A program made the translations under genes and the position numbers. Shown here in pieces: positions 33,498 to 41,940 of a stretch of 64,000 bases of DNA. The stretch's first letter is position 1. The number at the start of each line of letters is the position of its first letter. Where the stretch lies: contig JAEOUH010000029.1 of assembly GCA_016839365.1 (NCBI GenBank), positions 1 through 64,000 on the forward strand. Direction: 5' to 3'. The notes beneath the pieces were generated by a model. It made no database searches. It saw nothing but the letters and a program-made list of their open reading frames with translations, and was not told where the DNA came from. This DNA is from Candidatus Hermodarchaeota archaeon (GTDB taxonomy: Archaea; Asgardarchaeota; Hermodarchaeia; Hermodarchaeales; Hermodarchaeaceae).

Positions 33498-35369
33498 CTA
33501 TATGCGTTCCAGTGGAGTAATTCCAAGCAGCTCGAGGGCGTTGGAAAGGACTTGACGACTGAGGTCAACGAGAAGGAGACGAGCATTCTTGAGCCCAGGA
33601 GTTTTGGCTTTGAGAACCGGGCAGTGATTGTAGAACGCGTTGAAGGCAACGGAAAGGGCGTAGGTGTACTCGGCGAGATGAAAGAGTTCGATGCGAGTTC
33701 CCCAGACTTCGCGGTGGATTCCCTCTACGACTTCAAGGATGAGGGCTGGAAAACGACCAAGGAGCTTGATGAGTTCGGTTTCAAACGGGCTGGATAAGCT
33801 GCTGAGGCGCGCTGTTTTCGGAGCCGCCTCCTTTTGGAGGATGGAGCTAGCCCTGGCATGAGTATACATCAAGTAGGGAGCCGCGTTGCCATCGAAGTTG
33901 AGCATATCTTCCCATTTGAATACGATTTGTTTTTCGACTGCAACTTTGAGGAGGGCGTATCTGATTGCAGCTGATCCAACGGCTTCAGCGACTTGGCGGA
34001 GGAAGCGGGCATCTGCCTCAGGGTTACGCTTCTTCACTTCTTTTCGTGCACGACGTGTGGATTCTCGAAGGATATCGTCGGTGCTTTGACCTATCCATGT
34101 GCCTTTTCTTCCAGAGATTCGAGCATCTGGGAGTGTTACAAACTCGTAGGCAAGATGATAGTAGTTGGCTGATGCCTTGATATAGCCGAGAGTTTCCAAG
34201 GTGAGGTAGACTGTGCGTTGCTCTTGGCTTTGAGGCATGCCGATGACATTATAGATCACATCGGCGGGACGGTAGTGACCCTCTTCTCCCTGTTGTTTAG
34301 TGGTCCAAATCTCGTTTTCACGGGCTTTGGGGCTCTTGAATGGTTGGTATTTGAAGGGATCTGGAATGACTCCAAATTTCCAAAAATGGAACACTATGTC
34401 TTTTCCAGTATAAGTGGCGACTCCATCAGAGCGGACCAACACTTTTTCGGTATCCTTCAATTGCTTGAACTCTTCATAGGCACCAAGGTCCACGATTACA
34501 CAACCCGCTTTTTCACCCCCTGTGGGTCGGGATGCCGTGGGCGCTTCCATGATTTTCTTCAGACCCTTAGCGAATAAGCCAGAATGCGCAATATCGCTTT
34601 CCCACACTAATAGATCATGATGAACGTTAAGCCGATCATGGGTTTTATGATGAGCTCGTAGCACCCGTTCCGACATTTTTCGGGCTTCCGAGGCCATTTC
34701 ATTGTACCCTTCTTCCATGAGCTTCAAGTATTGGCGAACCTGTGCTTCGTCGTATTTGTCTTGGGCATCCACATAGAGGCGGCCAATCACTTGGTCATAT
34801 TTCCCTTTGTACTCTGACGCATCTAGGTGTTTTAGCGCCCAATACGCAACAGCGATTTGGAGTCCGAGGTCATTGATGTAATCCATTCGAGTGACATCAT
34901 ACCCGACGGCTTGCATAAGTCGGGCAACTGTGTCACCAAGGACGGCGTTTCGGGCATGGCCGATATGCAAGGGGTTGTTTGGATTCACCGCAGGATATTC
35001 CACAACGACATGCTTTCCTGCAAACCTCTTTGTTTTGCCATATAAGGGTCCGTCGGCTTGGATCGCTTCGACGACCAATCGGCGATAGGGAATGATGTTG
35101 ATGTAGAAATTCACATATGGTCCGTGAGCAACGACCTGCTCAATGAGTGGAAACTGGATGGGATCGAAGAACGCTAGTTCCTTAGCGATTTCTGCTGGGC
35201 TCTTCTTAAGCTGCTGAGCCAAGTGGAAGGCTGCGGTGCAAGCTAAATCCCCATGTTGTGGGTCTCCGGGTATTTCGAGGTATCTACTAAGGTCTTGTCC
35301 ACTGGCTAGATGTAGCGCTTTAATGACCTGTTTCTTGAATTTTGCCCAAGGATTTTCGACGTTCACCAT
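33498..35369 (-). CDS. argS: Arginyl-tRNA synthetase
   Basis: About 623 residues from ATG 35369 (an in-frame start at 35426 would add 19 residues). The order is an N-terminal tRNA-contacting domain (GDPQHGDLACTAAF), the HIGH motif in VNPNNPLHIGHARNAVLGD near residue 135, VTRMDYINDLGLQIAVAYW, the KMSKS-like ISGRKGTWIG and a C-terminal anticodon-binding domain with AAPYLMYTHARASSIL and DGNAAPY. It charges tRNA-Arg in the cytosol. A tRNA-Arg gene lies divergent 134 bases upstream. The family match is unambiguous. Confidence 0.95.
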   Translation of the reverse strand: MVNVENPWAKFKKQVIKALHLASGQDLSRYLEIPGDPQHGDLACTAAFHLAQQLKKSPAEIAKELAFFDPIQFPLIEQVVAHGPYVNFYINIIPYRRLVVEAIQADGPLYGKTKRFAGKHVVVEYPAVNPNNPLHIGHARNAVLGDTVARLMQAVGYDVTRMDYINDLGLQIAVAYWALKHLDASEYKGKYDQVIGRLYVDAQDKYDEAQVRQYLKLMEEGYNEMASEARKMSERVLRAHHKTHDRLNVHHDLLVWESDIAHSGLFAKGLKKIMEAPTASRPTGGEKAGCVIVDLGAYEEFKQLKDTEKVLVRSDGVATYTGKDIVFHFWKFGVIPDPFKYQPFKSPKARENEIWTTKQQGEEGHYRPADVIYNVIGMPQSQEQRTVYLTLETLGYIKASANYYHLAYEFVTLPDARISGRKGTWIGQSTDDILRESTRRARKEVKKRNPEADARFLRQVAEAVGSAAIRYALLKVAVEKQIVFKWEDMLNFDGNAAPYLMYTHARASSILQKEAAPKTARLSSLSSPFETELIKLLGRFPALILEVVEGIHREVWGTRIELFHLAEYTYALSVAFNAFYNHCPVLKAKTPGLKNARLLLVDLSRQVLSNALELLGITPLERI

Positions 35370-35462
35370 TATCTGAATCCTACTGAGAGTACGCGAAGTC
35401 AGCCTTTTTTCTCTTTCGTCAAACACTGATGGAAGTTACCTTCTCAAGATTAAGAACGAAAT

Positions 35463-35473
35463 CATTAAAATAG
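35463..35473 (+). promoter_or_regulatory. TATA-like promoter of the tRNA-Arg gene
   Basis: ATTAAAATAGG lies about 35 bases upstream of the tRNA 5' end, at the normal spacing for an archaeal tRNA promoter. Confidence 0.4.
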
Positions 35474-35503
35474 GGTGTATCGTAACTCGCCTGAATCAAT
35501 TGT

Positions 35504-35579
35504 GGGCCCGTGGCCAAGTGGATACGGCGACAGGCTTCGGACCTGTAGATCCGGGGTTCAAATCCCTGCGGGCCCGCCA
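35504..35579 (+). tRNA. tRNA-Arg (TCG)
   Basis: 76 bases including an encoded CCA (35577-35579). Acceptor GGGCCCG (35504-35510) pairs with CGGGCCC (35569-35575). The anticodon stem ACAGG/CCTGT holds the loop CTTCGGA, giving the anticodon TCG that reads CGA and other CGN codons by wobble. The T arm is CGGGG-TTCAAAT-CCCTG. No intron is seen. The gene is divergent from argS. Confidence 0.95.
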
Positions 35580-35750
35580 GTCCCTTTTGCCTCATAACTT
35601 AATGATTATTGAATATGGTCCCTATTATTGCCGGATTTCTTTCAAGTCTTAGTTTACCCGCTCCTAAGTATAGGGAGGAGTGTACTTCTGGCGATTTTCG
35701 ATTCGTTTTGGTAGTGATGTTAGTAGTAAACCAATTAGAAACGTGCGTGC

Positions 35751-36851
35751 CTATTTGATAGACTTGAACCGACCTTTGAGTTTATTTAACACATCGGGAA
35801 GTGTGGTGTATTCCATAGCTGTTGGAGGTAGACGATGAGGTTCAAAGGGTCCGTGACGGCGTAGATAATCTGCGACGTACATGCACTGGTCACGTGTTAA
35901 ATCCCAAGCAGGGTCATCGAAGACATCTAAAGGCTCAGTTAGCCTCCCATCTTTCATGCTAAAGGCTAATCCGATGACACGTGGAGGACCGTCAAAACGT
36001 GTGCATTGTGAGTAATGAAGAGGAACAGGCATTAGGGGGCCGTTGTGGCTTCCGCGCATCCATCCGGTTACAAGATGACCGAGTGCGAAGCCTTCGAGAA
36101 CTTCCCCCGTTGCAGGAAATCCACTTTGTGCCCGTACGATGGCAGCAGGATCATCTTTTCCAATGTACTTTCCCGCAACTGCGTATAGTTTCTCGGTGGA
36201 GATGACTGCACCGATACCCCGTTTTTCGTCCTTTGAATAGACGTGTTTGATGACATAGTCTTCTGTTGACCCAATTAAGGCTAAGAGATCGTAGGTTTCA
36301 GCGGGGGTTTCGAGTTTTACCATTTTGTCGTTTTTGATGTCGAAGACTTCGAAGATGAAACCATCGTGCATCTTTGGGTCGATGATGAGACCAGATGTAT
36401 TGAAAGGATCGGCGAACACCCGGTAGATTGGGTAGTTGAAAGCGCCCGGGGCAGTTTTATCCGCCGTAAAAACTACAAAGGGTTCAGCCGGACGTTCTTC
36501 AAATTCCATTTCTGCAACGCCAGGTCCCATTCCGCGGACATTGCCACTGAAGGCTTCCTTCAAGATGTCCTGTCCGGCTCCGTAGAGTCCACGTTCCTTC
36601 GCATTTTGTGCGCCTTTCATAAGGGCATCGAAAGCGGTTTTGTGGATTTCTTCGTCATCAACTCCACGAGTGTGGGTCATCATGATCTCGCTATCATCAC
36701 CCGCATTCCAGATTTTGTAGTCAATGATGAGTCCGGATTGGTGGGCGTCTTCGATAGCTTGACAGATGACATCAGTTGTCACATCACAGGTCCGGATGTG
36801 ACCACCAATACTACCAATATCGGCTTTGATTAGTGTGATAGTGATTTTCAC
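35751..36851 (-). CDS. fbp: Fructose-1,6-bisphosphate aldolase/phosphatase (archaeal class V)
   Basis: 366 residues from a GTG at 36851. This start is chosen because the family begins KITITLIKADIGSIGGH and AGGTGG precedes the GTG. Metal-binding and catalytic parts are KADIGSIGGHIRTCD, YKIWNAGDDSEIMMTHTRG, and RGMGPGVAEMEFEERP; later motifs LALIGSTEDYVIKHVYSKDE and GWMRGSHNGPLMPVP are the aldolase Lys-loop region. It joins GAP and DHAP and then removes phosphate, so it is a marker of gluconeogenesis. A hairpin covers the ribosome binding site and start. Confidence 0.95.
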   Translation of the reverse strand: MKITITLIKADIGSIGGHIRTCDVTTDVICQAIEDAHQSGLIIDYKIWNAGDDSEIMMTHTRGVDDEEIHKTAFDALMKGAQNAKERGLYGAGQDILKEAFSGNVRGMGPGVAEMEFEERPAEPFVVFTADKTAPGAFNYPIYRVFADPFNTSGLIIDPKMHDGFIFEVFDIKNDKMVKLETPAETYDLLALIGSTEDYVIKHVYSKDEKRGIGAVISTEKLYAVAGKYIGKDDPAAIVRAQSGFPATGEVLEGFALGHLVTGWMRGSHNGPLMPVPLHYSQCTRFDGPPRVIGLAFSMKDGRLTEPLDVFDDPAWDLTRDQCMYVADYLRRHGPFEPHRLPPTAMEYTTLPDVLNKLKGRFKSIK

Positions 36852-36865
36852 AGGTACCACCTGTG
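36849..36865 (-). promoter_or_regulatory. RNA hairpin covering the ribosome binding site and GTG start of fbp
   Basis: The sequence CACAGGTACCACCTGTG (plus strand) is a perfect 7-bp inverted repeat with a 3-base loop. In the mRNA it reads CACAGGU-GGU-ACCUGUG; the AGGUGG ribosome binding site is in the 5' arm and loop, and the GUG start codon is at the 3' end of the stem. Folding would hide both. By inspection only. Confidence 0.45.
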
Positions 36866-36883
36866 TTATACTCCTTTTTTTCA

Positions 36884-36901
36884 CGTGTTGGGTGCAACAC
36901 G
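36884..36901. promoter_or_regulatory. Palindrome upstream of fbp, possible operator
   Basis: CGTGTTGGGTGCAACACG has 7-bp perfect arms with a GGTG spacer. It sits about 35-50 bases upstream of the GTG and just downstream of an AT-rich TATA-like stretch (36917-36935, AAATTATTTAATAATGG on the minus strand). The position near the expected transcription start suits a repressor site. Confidence 0.4.
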
Positions 36902-36996
36902 CTGAAGGCAGACTATCTTACCATTATTAAATAATTTGGTTCTTTTGCACAAATTTCTTATTTTCATCCCTCTGTCTGGAGAACCCGATTTAGGTG

Positions 36997-37518
36997 TTAG
37001 AGTTTGTTTAACTCTTTGAGGTATCGGCGGCCAAGCTCGACATAGATTTGCCAATTTGTTGCAAGTTCTGTACGATCGTTAGGAGTTAGAGACCGGACAA
37101 CTTTGCCTGGAATGCCAAATACCACACTTTCAGGTGGAATCTGCTTCCCAGGCGTGATCACGCTCCCCGCCCCAATGATTGTGTGATGTCCGACATGTGC
37201 ACCATTTAAAATCACAGCACCTATCCCGACTAGGACGTTATCATCAATGGTACATCCATGGGCAACGGTGTTGTGCCCAAGGATTACGCAGTTCCCAATT
37301 TTGGTGGGGAATCGAACATCAGCGTGAACGGTGCAGTTGTCTTGGATACTAGAATCAGTTCCTATTGTAATGGTGTTGTAATCAGCACGAATTACTGCGT
37401 GCTCCCACACGTTACTTCGAGCTCCAATAGTAGCCGCCCCAATGACTGTTGCACGTGGGGAAATGTATACATCTGCTGCAATTGTCGGTTTCTTATCTTG
37501 GTAGGGGATGATTGGCAT
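36997..37518 (-). CDS. Gamma-class carbonic anhydrase-like hexapeptide-repeat protein
   Basis: 173 residues. The left-handed beta-helix repeats run through GAATIGARSNVWEHAVIRADYN and on. The three zinc ligands of gamma carbonic anhydrase appear as His in CTVHADV, VILGHNTVAHGC (two His). The closing FGIPGKVVRSL is also conserved. The active form is a trimer. Some relatives (PaaY/YrdA) are thioesterase- or acyltransferase-like, so carbonic anhydrase activity is not certain. It is downstream of the dehydratase activator on the same strand, with its own stop-start gap of 55 bases. Confidence 0.85.
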   Translation of the reverse strand: MPIIPYQDKKPTIAADVYISPRATVIGAATIGARSNVWEHAVIRADYNTITIGTDSSIQDNCTVHADVRFPTKIGNCVILGHNTVAHGCTIDDNVLVGIGAVILNGAHVGHHTIIGAGSVITPGKQIPPESVVFGIPGKVVRSLTPNDRTELATNWQIYVELGRRYLKELNKL

Positions 37519-37573
37519 ACATTCTCATCTCCAGTTTTTCTGTCGGTAGATATCTTTATGCCATAACTGTTAC

Positions 37574-38362
37574 TCATTCACCGCCTCCCAAAGCTAGAAT
37601 TGCTGCACCCAAGGCTCCGGTGTATTGGGGTTCCCTTGGTACCCAGAGTTCTGTTTGGATTGCCTGGGCCAGATAATACAGAAAACCAGGATTTAACGCA
37701 ACTCCGCCAGTCACAGAGACAGGTGATTTGACTCCGACTCGTTGAGAGAGAGTGGCGATTTTTGACGCCATTGCTTTATGAACACCCGCAGCAATATCTG
37801 AAGGACTTTCTCCAGTTCCGATACGCCCAATTACTTCGCTTTCAGCAAAGACAGTGCATGTACTGCTGATTGTCGAAGGGCGCTTGGCTTTCAAAGAGAG
37901 AGACCCTAATTCGTTGATTGAAACCTCAAGGACCCGTGCCATTACTTCTAAGAATCGTCCAGTCCCTGCACTACATTTGTCGTTAAGTTCGAAGTCAAGG
38001 GGACGACCATCGGTGCCGATACGTATTACTTTGGAATCTTGTCCACCGATATCGATGAGGGTACGAATTTCAGGATTGAGGTGGTGGACCCCGACGCTGT
38101 GACAGGTGATTTCGGTGACGGATTTTATGGCATTGAGGGCTTGACGGCGACCGTATCCTGTACTAATGACAGGAACGACCGTGAGGTCTTGCTGAGAGCT
38201 TTTTCTCAACTCGTCTAGGCATTTTTGTACAGATTTCTGGGCTGAGGCACCTGTGGCGAGTAGATATTGGGTAACAACGTTACGCTTGGCATCGAGTAAT
38301 ACAGCTTTCGTGGTAGTGGAACCTACATCTATGCCTATGCTCAAAGTTGATTTGGTAGCCAC
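37574..38362 (-). CDS. 2-hydroxyacyl-CoA dehydratase activator ATPase (HgdC/BadF family)
   Basis: 262 residues of the ASKHA fold. GIDVGSTTTKAVLLD forms the phosphate 1 loop, TLIDIGGQDSKVI the second, and VTGGVALNPGF the adenosine motif. Two Cys ligate the dimer-bridging [4Fe-4S] cluster: NDKCSAGTGRFLE and SSTCTVFAESEV. The enzyme hydrolyses ATP to drive one electron into a dehydratase or reductase at low potential. Its partners are the two following upstream genes (38375-39601 and 39621-40841). The start lies 12 bases after the previous gene. Confidence 0.9.
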   Translation of the reverse strand: MATKSTLSIGIDVGSTTTKAVLLDAKRNVVTQYLLATGASAQKSVQKCLDELRKSSQQDLTVVPVISTGYGRRQALNAIKSVTEITCHSVGVHHLNPEIRTLIDIGGQDSKVIRIGTDGRPLDFELNDKCSAGTGRFLEVMARVLEVSINELGSLSLKAKRPSTISSTCTVFAESEVIGRIGTGESPSDIAAGVHKAMASKIATLSQRVGVKSPVSVTGGVALNPGFLYYLAQAIQTELWVPREPQYTGALGAAILALGGGE

Positions 38363-38374
38363 GGTTATCGGCTC

Positions 38375-39601
38375 TTATACAATCATTTCGAGGAGGGCTT
38401 CGACTCGAGTCTCTACTTGTGCTTCATTGTATTGTTGGCTGTCGACCATATCGCCTTCGATGATGACACCAGGAACCCCGGTTCGACGGGTGATTTCTTC
38501 TTTGGTTACCATTTGTCCTAAGGAATACCGCTTACAAGAGCGGACAGAGAACAATACAAACCCTTCTAGATCATAATCTTTGATGAGTGAACACATTTTG
38601 TCGATTTTGGCTGTGAGTCCCTTGTTGAGGTAGACGTTTGAATAGACTTTCGCAATGCTTTCCAGAATTTCTCCTCGCGGGATATTCGCTGACCAAGCAT
38701 GAGTGTACGAATCCGCTGGGAAAGACACACCTTTCTTAGCCAAGGTATTAAAGAAGTTGTAGATGGTGAACCATGGTGGAATATTATCCCAGAGCAATCG
38801 GACTTTCTCATCGACGATGGCGCCTACATTATTTTTCACTCGATCTTGAACCTCTGCCAGAAAAGCCTGATAGAAGCTAATCGCCTGTTGTGTTCCACGT
38901 AAAGCAACAATGGGAGCCATGGATAGGAACCGGTCTGCGCAGTTAAGGGGCGTGGGTTTGTGGCGACACGCCTCTAATGCACGAGTCCAGAGAGATACTG
39001 CTTCGTTGGACAGTTCAGCGACTTGAATGAGTTTCTCTTCATCGTAATCTTGGTTGAATGTCTGACTCAGGAACTCTATTAGGCCCTCGAGTTTGGATTT
39101 CACATAGGAAAGGTGATGGGATGGTTGATCTCCTTCTAAGGGCGGCATATCGACGAGATAGACGGGTGCTCCAGTCATTTCAGAGACAGCTTCATACCAG
39201 GAAAGAACGGTGCCACAGATATTATTGCAGGCCAGGAGGGCTTGGGGTGTGGGAAGGCCAGTAAGGGGGCTTTGTTGAGGATTCTTAACAGAGCCAATAC
39301 TACTCCGAGCATAGGAACACAGCTCCTGAGAGAACCCCAATTCTTCAGCAAAGCCACAGAGTAATGGGCCGCATTTTTCTGAACCAACAATAGCTCCATA
39401 CTGCTCGGGGTACGCGGCTGTTACATCGAATGCCACGGGAATCTCAACGGGAAAGCCTGATGTCACCCATGCCAAACGTCCCTGCTGTGAAGCCTGTTTC
39501 GTACTTAAAATGTGAAGCGTCATGGTGTCGCGCAGAAGCTTGCTGGTGTTCAGTTTCCGGTAAGCTTTTTCTTTGGGAGTGGTGGTTGCGTCTGGAGCCA
39601 T
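38375..39601 (-). CDS. 2-hydroxyacyl-CoA dehydratase / benzoyl-CoA reductase family subunit (D-type)
   Basis: 408 residues. The family pattern begins RLAWVTSGFPVEIPVAFD, then LACNNICGTVLSWYEAV and VYLVDMPPLEGD; the closing motif is PGVIIEGDMVDSQQYNEAQ followed by TRVEALLEMI. Cys residues in KCGPLLCG, LLACNNICGT and VRSCKRY could bind a cluster. Proteins of this group pair with a second subunit and an ATPase activator to dehydrate 2-hydroxyacyl-CoA or reduce aryl-CoA using ferredoxin electrons. The activator and second subunit flank it. Substrate not determinable. Confidence 0.85.
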   Translation of the reverse strand: MAPDATTTPKEKAYRKLNTSKLLRDTMTLHILSTKQASQQGRLAWVTSGFPVEIPVAFDVTAAYPEQYGAIVGSEKCGPLLCGFAEELGFSQELCSYARSSIGSVKNPQQSPLTGLPTPQALLACNNICGTVLSWYEAVSEMTGAPVYLVDMPPLEGDQPSHHLSYVKSKLEGLIEFLSQTFNQDYDEEKLIQVAELSNEAVSLWTRALEACRHKPTPLNCADRFLSMAPIVALRGTQQAISFYQAFLAEVQDRVKNNVGAIVDEKVRLLWDNIPPWFTIYNFFNTLAKKGVSFPADSYTHAWSANIPRGEILESIAKVYSNVYLNKGLTAKIDKMCSLIKDYDLEGFVLFSVRSCKRYSLGQMVTKEEITRRTGVPGVIIEGDMVDSQQYNEAQVETRVEALLEMIV

Positions 39602-39620
39602 TATCTTTCACCTTTTAGTA

Positions 39621-40841
39621 TCATCTTGCTGTGAGGGTTTCAAGAAAGCTTTGTATGCGTCCTTCTAATCGTGCACGGTCAGAAAATTCTGGATCTAGAG
39701 GGACTCGGACAGAGAGCACTTTCTTTTGTTCTGCAAGTTTTAGAGTGTCAGGAACTTCGAACTGATCTGGATCACAGAAGGATTGCTCACAGATAATTAA
39801 TCCGTCAATCTTCAGTTTCTCGAATACCCTTCTAAGAAAGGTCAATCGAGAGGGTAAACCCTCTTGTGTGGCCTCTGCAGGCGCACTAAGGATACTTTGA
39901 GCCATTTCCGTGAAGGGATCAAAATGAAGGTTAGGCGCCTTGGTGAAGGTTGTCCGATAAGTAAAGGATAATAGATCAAAGGCAATCTCAAGGTCTTCGA
40001 GATCTGCGTTGGCTTTGGCATTATCGAAGTGGAATGCAACACCTTCAGAGTCGACCATTCCTCCTATTATCATAATACGAGGTTCATCTGTTGATTGGAT
40101 TTCTATTTGGTCAGGAATATGACCAGCTAACAGACCATGCCGAAGAGCTTCAGTTGTTGGGAGACATTGCTCTTTGCGAAGCTCGTTTTGCAGGTGGGTG
40201 GCAACACTTTCGATTTCTGTAAGCGAATTGAGGCTAGGTGCTGTAAGGAATTTCCGAATGAGTCTAGCGTATTCAAAGTATGGATAGATTGAAGGCCGAA
40301 TGATGCGTGCTACAGCAATGAATTGAGCGGCTGCCTTGAATTCAGCGATGAGTGCAACGGCCTTTTGATAGAGCTCCATAACAAACCGCTTGCCCAAGAT
40401 AACTTCCAGGTGGTTACTCAAGTCTCGGAGCTCCTCTGCAAGATAGGTAACTGCCATATCATCGTTTGCCACAGGATAAGTTAATCGTAGAACAGTGTCG
40501 TCTGGAAAACGGGCTCGCCAGACATCACCCAGATTTTGAAGCGAGTCACATGTACCACCTGGAAATAAGATGGCGTTCAGGGGTGGCATGTGTTCTTTGG
40601 ATCGTTGGCTGAAGAGATTTCGTGAGTAGGCACAACAGAAGGTTTGCAGGCTCGCCTCGTAGGCACTGGGTATCTTCGGTTCAGCCCACAGCAGAATGGG
40701 TGTGAAGTCGTGAGCAAGAAAGAGTTCAAGCGGTGCGTGAGGGTAAATGTAGCCTATAAGTCCATGTTCAGCTGCAATGAGTTCTTGAACTTCTTGATGT
40801 CGAGCAGCAATGAGAGCATCATAAGTTAAGGGAGTACTCAT
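39621..40841 (-). CDS. 2-hydroxyacyl-CoA dehydratase / benzoyl-CoA reductase family second subunit
   Basis: 406 residues from ATG 40841 (the frame is open to 40904). HQEVQELIAAEHGLIGYIYPHAPLELFLA at the start corresponds to the N-terminal IGYFC-type segment. FPGGTCDSLQNLGDVW and ICEQSFCDPDQFEVPD hold conserved Cys, and VRVPLDPEFSDRARLEGRIQSFLETL ends it. The protein is divergent: several Cys positions typical for the cluster are present but spread. It is the first gene of the three-gene set, upstream of the D-type subunit by 19 bases. GGTTGGTTC precedes the start. Confidence 0.75.
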   Translation of the reverse strand: MSTPLTYDALIAARHQEVQELIAAEHGLIGYIYPHAPLELFLAHDFTPILLWAEPKIPSAYEASLQTFCCAYSRNLFSQRSKEHMPPLNAILFPGGTCDSLQNLGDVWRARFPDDTVLRLTYPVANDDMAVTYLAEELRDLSNHLEVILGKRFVMELYQKAVALIAEFKAAAQFIAVARIIRPSIYPYFEYARLIRKFLTAPSLNSLTEIESVATHLQNELRKEQCLPTTEALRHGLLAGHIPDQIEIQSTDEPRIMIIGGMVDSEGVAFHFDNAKANADLEDLEIAFDLLSFTYRTTFTKAPNLHFDPFTEMAQSILSAPAEATQEGLPSRLTFLRRVFEKLKIDGLIICEQSFCDPDQFEVPDTLKLAEQKKVLSVRVPLDPEFSDRARLEGRIQSFLETLTAR

Positions 40842-40997
40842 TTGAACCAACCAAACCTTATGGATATCTATCGGCTTTTGCCTTAAGCTTTCGCACCCAA
40901 CCAAGGATTACCAATGAAAACTAGATGTTAATTTCTGTAATTACCAAAAACTCCTTTAATGAATTAAGACATTCAGTCTCATTGCGAGGTTTTTTCC

Positions 40998-41939
40998 TTG
41001 ACTACTTCGATTGAAATGGTAGACTTGACCAAAGAGTTTGCGAAGATCAGAGCAGTTGACAATGTCTCATTGGATGTTCGACGTGGTGAAGTGTTCGGAT
41101 TTCTTGGGCCCAACGCTGCTGGGAAATCGACAACAGTGAAAGTCGCAGCGACTTTGTTAGTGCCCAGCAAAGGTTCGATTGTTATTGAAGGATACGATGT
41201 CCTAGAACAACCGGTTGAGGTACGATCGATTATTGGGCTTCTCCCTGAAGATGGAGCTTCGACCCATTATGACCGATTATCAGCCTACAAGAACTTGGAA
41301 TACTTTGGTCGACTCTATGATGTACCTGAAGAGACTCTTGAGAACCGAATTGATGAACTGCTAGAGTTCCTAGAACTTTCTGATCGCAAAGATGATTCTC
41401 CGGCAACCTACTCAACAGGACTTAAGCAGAAACTATCTATTGCCCGGTCAATGATTCATAATCCCCAAGTGGTATTTCTTGATGAGCCAACATCCAGTTT
41501 GGATCCAATCATGTCCAAGAGGGTGCGGGAGTTTATCGATACTCAGGCTGAAGGAGGAACGCAAACCTTCTTTCTTTGTACCCATTTACTTTCTGAAGTT
41601 GAAGCCCTCTGTGACCGTGTGGGATTCATTTCAAAAGGAAAATTGGTGGAAGTCGGGCGTCCAAAGGAGTTGCGCCGCAAGTTCTGGACTTTACGCACCT
41701 ATGAAATACAGCTTACTGATTCTAATTTGCAAAAATCTGGTGAAATTATTACCTCCACAGGTCTAGCCAAATCAGTGAAGATTGAAGGGAGCCGCATTGT
41801 TTTCGAACTTGAAAATGCGGAGACTAAGAATCCCCAGATTGTCCGAGCCCTCGTTGAGTCTGGAATGAATATAATTGAACTGCGAGAACGTGTACCAGAC
41901 CTTGATGCTGTATATCAAAAAGTGATTGGAGGGAACTAA
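40998..41939 (+). CDS. ABC-2 type transporter ATP-binding protein
   Basis: 313 residues from TTG 40998 (GCGAGG upstream; ATG at 41016 also in frame). Walker A GPNAAGKST, signature YSTGLKQKLSIA, Walker B VVFLDEPTSSLDP and H-loop LCTHLLSEVEALC are complete, as in the CcmA/NatA drug-export group. A C-terminal domain of about 90 residues follows. It powers the membrane partner in the next gene. The substrate is unknown. Start codon of the partner overlaps the GGAGGG ribosome binding site at the end of this gene. Confidence 0.9.
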   Translation: MTTSIEMVDLTKEFAKIRAVDNVSLDVRRGEVFGFLGPNAAGKSTTVKVAATLLVPSKGSIVIEGYDVLEQPVEVRSIIGLLPEDGASTHYDRLSAYKNLEYFGRLYDVPEETLENRIDELLEFLELSDRKDDSPATYSTGLKQKLSIARSMIHNPQVVFLDEPTSSLDPIMSKRVREFIDTQAEGGTQTFFLCTHLLSEVEALCDRVGFISKGKLVEVGRPKELRRKFWTLRTYEIQLTDSNLQKSGEIITSTGLAKSVKIEGSRIVFELENAETKNPQIVRALVESGMNIIELRERVPDLDAVYQKVIGGN

Positions 41940-41940
41940 A

